Source of the DNA: Prevotella sp. CAG:755
GTDB taxonomy: Bacteria; Bacteroidota; Bacteroidia; Bacteroidales; Bacteroidaceae
Length of the DNA stretch: 14,137 bases
Reading direction: 5' to 3'
Assembly (NCBI GenBank): GCA_000431275.1
Contig: HF989180.1
Span: 1-14,137, forward strand
The notes under the pieces were generated by a model. That model was not told the DNA's origin and searched no databases. It saw nothing but the letters and a program-made list of their open reading frames with translations. A program made the translations under genes and the position numbers. Position 1 is the stretch's first letter. Each line of letters starts with the position of its first letter. Positions 11,087 through 14,137 of the stretch are shown piece by piece.

Positions 11087-13591
11087 TTACTTGATGAATA
11101 CTTTCTTGCCGTTGTGGATGTAGATGCCTTTGGCGGGTTGGGCGATGCGGCGTCCCGAGAGGTCATAGTAGGGCGTGTTGTCCGGCTGGCCGAGGGTGAC
11201 TCCGTCGATGCCTACTGTCGTGTTGTCGCCGAAGACGAAGCGGTAGCCCGCTGCGCCGGCCGCTTCGGGTTTCTCGATGAACGCCTTGTTGGCAGCGAGT
11301 TCCGTGGTGCCCGTCATAGGCCAGTAGAGGCCGATGACGCCTTGGAGCGTGCTGAGCACGTAGTAGTTTTCCAGCTCTGCTTCAGTGACGCTGATGGGCA
11401 GGCAGGTGCCTGTGAAGACGTTGTCCTCCACTGGCGCGGCTTCGTCGTTGGTCAGGGCGAGTTGGCACGCCGTCTCTGTGCCTTTGAGCACGACGCCTGT
11501 CCGGGCCGGTATGATGCCGTCCTTAACGTCCGTCAGTCCGACGGTGTTCTCATCCTTCTGCGTACCGGTGTAGGCCGTCACGCCTTCCGGCGTCGTCACG
11601 CTGAACGGTAGGTAGAGCGTGGCCCACGTTTCGTTGCCGACGGTGTTCATCGTGACGTCGAGGGTCTTGACTTCCTCTACCAGCCAGGCCGATGCGCCGT
11701 AACGGTTGGGCAAGAGGGTGATGTTGAGGTATTGATCGACGTTCAACGCCGTGTTTCCCGAATTGCTGCTCTCTGAATTAGTCGTGTCGAAGAACCAGAT
11801 AAGGTTGGGGTCGCCATTGGAGTCTGTCGTCAAGTTCTTTCCGAAATAGAACGTGGCAGCTTCGGTTTCGTCAACGAGCGAAAGGGAATTGTCGCCGCCG
11901 ATGGCGTAACCTTGAGCCATGAGTTTATATTTCCCATCGTCCGTGCGGACGGCTTTCCAGATCTGCGACGCGTCGGACGTGCTGGGTGCGGCGCTCTTCA
12001 AACCCATGTTTTCAGCATCGACGGAGAGCACATAGTTGCCGCGAACGGGTGCGCAATGGAGACGGTAGTATCCGCCGTCGGTGAGAGCGATCCTATCCTC
12101 ATCGGAGACAGTGCTCAAATCGAAGTTGCAGAGAGTGGCTAAGTTTTCAGTTGTGTTGCTCATCTCGTTAAACCCATCATACGCATTTTTTAATGCGTTG
12201 TAGGTTGATGTGCCTTCTTTCACGCCTCCGACATAACTGGTAGATGCTTTTACGAATGTTTCTACCAAGTCGCCCACTTCGGATACGGTTAATTTTGAAC
12301 CTGCATCGGTCGGGCTGCTCCCGTTAGTCCACAAGCCGAAAACACCACCAGAAACGTGGTCACCGAGACATGCCGTGTTGTTCTCCGGATGTTGGAGAGT
12401 GAACCCATTTCCATTTGCAATTATGCGGAATGTAGAAGTCGCCGCATCTCCCTCTAACGTACCAAAGGTGGCGGCAGTGCTGTTGGTCGTCCCTGCAATA
12501 CTTAGTGGAGCATCCGCACCTTTGAGCAGGTTGTAAACTTTAAAGAGGTCGGGACTGCCGTTTTCTTTGACAAAAGTCCACATGTTCCCCTGTTTGAGCT
12601 GACGGGTTTGATTTTTCGAGCGGATGTTGTTTTCTGTTGCTACGACGGCTTGACCTCCTCTGACACTGAGGGTGTACCAATGCGTGTCACTGTTGAACGT
12701 TCCCGGTGTGGTCATCGTACTGGCTACGAAACCGGGATAATTAGTCGTGCAGTTCACTTCGATGGGCTCCTCTTCCTCACCTGTGACCGTGCCTCGTGGC
12801 TGTTCGGTAATCGTATAGAAGTTCACCGTTGGAGCTTGATATGCTGTACCGATGACCTGTTGTGGCGCGGTTTGGGTGAATGAAATACCTAAATCTGTCA
12901 CGTTATATTTATAGGTGATGGGAACGGCGTTTCTCGATGATACCGGCAGGAACTGCATGCGCACGGCGCCTCCGTTCTGAGCCGGGGAGGTGCTGTTCCA
13001 GTAGCTGAGGTTCTTGTAGCTGTCGGCGTTGTTGGTCATCAGGTAGAGCGGCTGCCCGGCCGTGTTGTTGGGTGCACCCTCAGCTACGACGCGGCCGTCG
13101 AGGCGGAGGAAGAAGCGGTTCTCCTCGTCGCTCGCTTCGGGGGCGTACCAAGCGATGTTGGCTTCGTCGTCGCTGCTCACCATATCGCCGCGGCCGTAGT
13201 TCTGCTGGTGCGTCGTCACGCACAGGTAGACGCCTTCTTTGTTCTGCAAGGAGAACGCCGTGTGGTCGTCGTTCCAAGTGAGCGTCCATACGTAGCGTTC
13301 GTCGGTGATGACGCCGCCTTGGAAGTCGAAGTTGTAGTCGGCCTTGTAGCGACGCTGTGCGTCAGACGAACTGGCGTCGTAGTAGACAAGACCCGTCGCC
13401 GTGGGGTTCGTCGTGCCCGAGTTGTTGTGGATGTCAAGCACATAGTCGCCGTTGGTGAGTTGGTCAATCGAAGTGACGGGCGCCGCTTCGTCATAATAGA
13501 GCACCTGTTGCTGCTCTTGTGCCTGAATGTTGCCGCCCAGCGCGAGCGCGGCGGTCAGCAGCAGGCTGCGAGAAAGTGTAGTTTTTCTCAT
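11087..13591 (-). CDS. Large modular secreted surface protein with short C-terminal sorting-like motif
   Basis: An 834-residue exported protein of unknown function. Residues 1-24 are a signal peptide (MRKTTLSRSLLLTAALALGG, then NIQA), likely cut before QEQQQ. The body appears to be built of beta-rich modules: about 44-215 (GDYVLDIHN, YVWTLTWNDD), about 303-437 (HWYTLSVRGG, MWTFVKENG), and about 505-585 (GGYYRLHCAPVRGNYVLS), which resemble lectin-like beta-trefoil units. A segment at about 643-705 (WATLYLPFSVTTPEGVTAYTG, in part) is common in Prevotella-type secreted proteins. Residues 808-834 (YYDLSGRRI, KGIYIHNGKKVFIK) are a short tail resembling the type IX secretion C-terminal domain. No catalytic motif is recognised; adhesion or glycan binding is an inference. 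The start at 13591 is preferred over an in-frame ATG at 13795 because it gives the signal peptide immediately and has an A/T-rich upstream region (AATAATTATTACT). Confidence 0.85.
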   Translation of the reverse strand: MRKTTLSRSLLLTAALALGGNIQAQEQQQVLYYDEAAPVTSIDQLTNGDYVLDIHNNSGTTNPTATGLVYYDASSSDAQRRYKADYNFDFQGGVITDERYVWTLTWNDDHTAFSLQNKEGVYLCVTTHQQNYGRGDMVSSDDEANIAWYAPEASDEENRFFLRLDGRVVAEGAPNNTAGQPLYLMTNNADSYKNLSYWNSTSPAQNGGAVRMQFLPVSSRNAVPITYKYNVTDLGISFTQTAPQQVIGTAYQAPTVNFYTITEQPRGTVTGEEEEPIEVNCTTNYPGFVASTMTTPGTFNSDTHWYTLSVRGGQAVVATENNIRSKNQTRQLKQGNMWTFVKENGSPDLFKVYNLLKGADAPLSIAGTTNSTAATFGTLEGDAATSTFRIIANGNGFTLQHPENNTACLGDHVSGGVFGLWTNGSSPTDAGSKLTVSEVGDLVETFVKASTSYVGGVKEGTSTYNALKNAYDGFNEMSNTTENLATLCNFDLSTVSDEDRIALTDGGYYRLHCAPVRGNYVLSVDAENMGLKSAAPSTSDASQIWKAVRTDDGKYKLMAQGYAIGGDNSLSLVDETEAATFYFGKNLTTDSNGDPNLIWFFDTTNSESSNSGNTALNVDQYLNITLLPNRYGASAWLVEEVKTLDVTMNTVGNETWATLYLPFSVTTPEGVTAYTGTQKDENTVGLTDVKDGIIPARTGVVLKGTETACQLALTNDEAAPVEDNVFTGTCLPISVTEAELENYYVLSTLQGVIGLYWPMTGTTELAANKAFIEKPEAAGAAGYRFVFGDNTTVGIDGVTLGQPDNTPYYDLSGRRIAQPAKGIYIHNGKKVFIK

Positions 13592-13734
13592 AGTAATAAT
13601 TATTTGATGTGTAACGTTTATGGTCAACAGTGTGTTTCGGTGCGTTTTTCCGGATGGGGAGGCGCAGGGAGGCGTTGTTGTGTGGGAGTGCGCATTCACC
13701 TTGGAGGTGTCTGGTTCCTTATAGGTAGATGTGC

Positions 13735-13766
13735 CAAAATTAGATAACAAGCGTGAAACAGGCGAA
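13735..13766 (-). promoter_or_regulatory. Bacteroidota-type promoter of the secreted protein operon
   Basis: On the minus strand a perfect -7 box TAATTTTG (13735-13742, consensus TAnnTTTG) is preceded at 20 nt by TTCG (13763-13766), a three-of-four match to the -33 TTTG. Transcription would start near 13728, giving a leader of about 137 nt before the ATG at 13591. A run of eight C (minus strand; 13768-13775) sits one base upstream of the -33 element. The promoter would serve the 834-residue protein and the 51-residue protein. Confidence 0.65.
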
Positions 13767-13809
13767 TGGGGGGGGTAAAAAATGTTAATAAGCAAAAAGT
13801 TTTTCTATT

Positions 13810-13871
13810 GCCCCGCATTTTCGGGTGGATGCCCTGCCAGTTCTGGCGGGAGCAGTCCCCGTTTTTACGGG
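13810..13871. repeat. Cluster of short T-loop hairpins
   Basis: Three small stem-loops follow each other. CCCG/CGGG encloses CATTTT (about 13812-13825). CCTGCCA/TGGCGGG forms 7 bp with one G-U wobble around GTTC (13833-13850). CCCGT/ACGGG encloses TTTT (13858-13871). The first and third share the pattern CCCCGnnTTTnCGGG and look like two copies of one unit. Role unknown; they lie next to REP-like elements and may belong to the same kind of extragenic palindrome. Confidence 0.5.
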
Positions 13872-13895
13872 CAGGGGTGTCGTTTTTTCTGTCGC

Positions 13896-13920
13896 CGTAG
13901 GGGCCGTTCGTGATACCCGT
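13896..13920 (+). repeat. Decayed REP-like element, copy A
   Basis: The 25-base unit begins CGTAGGGGCCGTTCGTGATA and ends CCCGT. It shares the CGTAGGGG head, the TTCrTGA core and the CCCG tail with the better copy at 14104-14130 but has lost most stem pairing and two core bases. It is read in the same orientation as that copy. It is directly followed by a small hairpin ACCCG-TT-CGGGT that overlaps its end. Confidence 0.45.
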
Positions 13921-14014
13921 TCGGGTTTCGGCAGAGGAAAGCGAGCGGTCGGGTTGCGCGTTGAGGGCGGTGTGCGTGTGGATTGGGGGCGGCGGCGTTC
14001 CAAGCGGCGGTGTT

Positions 14015-14041
14015 CCGGGCGACACAAGTGTCGCCCCTACG
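14015..14041 (-). repeat. REP-like palindrome, copy B
   Basis: On the minus strand this reads CGTAGGGGCGACACTTGTGT followed by CGCCCGG, 27 bases. The core GGGCGACAC/GTGTCGCCC (14017-14036) is a perfect 9-bp inverted repeat with two central bases. It matches copy C at about 21 of 27 positions but lies in the opposite orientation, the layout typical of paired REP units. Confidence 0.65.
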
Positions 14042-14103
14042 GTGCGTCTGCTGTATTGCGGCGGCTGAACGTTGTTTCGCGTCGGTTGTTTTGCGGCGTA
14101 GCT

Positions 14104-14130
14104 CGTAGGGGCGCCATTCATGACGCCCGG
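14104..14130 (+). repeat. REP-like palindrome, copy C
   Basis: The unit reads CGTAGGGGCGCCATTCATGA followed by CGCCCGG, 27 bases. Its hairpin pairs GGGCG with CGCCC and CAT with ATG around TC, with one C/A mismatch. Where it differs from copy B in the stem, pairing is mostly kept (CAC/GTG becomes CAT/ATG). It faces copy B across a 62-base spacer. Confidence 0.65.
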
Positions 14131-14137
14131 TGCCGGA

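Larger units (their letters stand above)
13592..14137. other. Gene-free leader, promoter and palindrome-rich region
   Basis: From the secreted protein's start to the window edge (546 bases) I see no convincing gene. The first part (13592-13734) would be the transcribed leader of the secreted protein gene; it includes a small hairpin CACCT/AGGTG (13697-13709) and the direct repeat GGGAGGCG-CA-GGGAGGCG near 13659-13676. The promoter follows (13735-13766). Then come a G8 run, several short hairpins (13810-13871) and the REP-like elements (13896-14130). Open frames on the minus strand here read through palindromes and have Pro/Thr/Arg-rich, protein-unlike composition. Confidence 0.65.

Noticed and set aside
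13592..13795. 68-residue N-terminal extension of the secreted protein
   Set aside because: It lies mostly upstream of or within the promoter and leader, and would bury the signal peptide inside the protein.
13696..14121. 141-codon minus-strand open frame at the right edge
   Set aside because: It reads through all three REP-like units and other palindromes, and its translation (for example GATLVSPGTPPLGTPPP) is low in complexity and protein-unlike.

Overview
The window comes from a GC-rich member of the Bacteroidota, most likely order Bacteroidales and close to Prevotellaceae. Three things point there: RpoB and RpoC have Bacteroidales-type lengths and sequences; the start codons have A/T-rich upstream sequence instead of a Shine-Dalgarno; and the large secreted protein ends in the short YDLSGRR...KGIYI.NGKK tail typical of Prevotella-like surface proteins. 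Two good matches to the Bacteroidota -7 box TAnnTTTG fit as well. No species can be named from the sequence alone.

Left half (1-8552, plus strand): the end of the ribosomal stalk gene rplL, a hairpin plus T-run attenuator, then rpoB and rpoC, 30 nt apart. They encode the beta and beta' subunits of RNA polymerase, both complete with all catalytic motifs present. A strong 16-bp intrinsic terminator directly after rpoC closes this transcription unit.

Middle (8715-10516, minus strand, convergent with rpoC): a two-gene unit with a 17-nt gap. A class I SAM-dependent methyltransferase is followed by a secreted calcineurin-like metallophosphoesterase. A perfect TACATTTG box lies just upstream of the methyltransferase.

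Right (10830-13766, minus strand): a second unit. A TAATTTTG promoter and a long leader precede an 834-aa modular secreted protein. Then, after 23 nt, comes a 51-aa protein gene (10908-11063) that is easily missed, followed by two hairpins. This pairing of a large surface protein with a short MKKxYxxP-type protein is the most interesting gene-level observation here.

The right edge (about 13800-14137) has no convincing gene but is full of short palindromes. Two well-matched copies and one decayed copy of a 27-nt REP-like element (CGTAGGGGCG...CGCCCGG) lie there, the two good copies in inverted orientation.

Most of the window is ordinary housekeeping sequence. I see no rRNA or tRNA gene, CRISPR array, insertion sequence or defence system.
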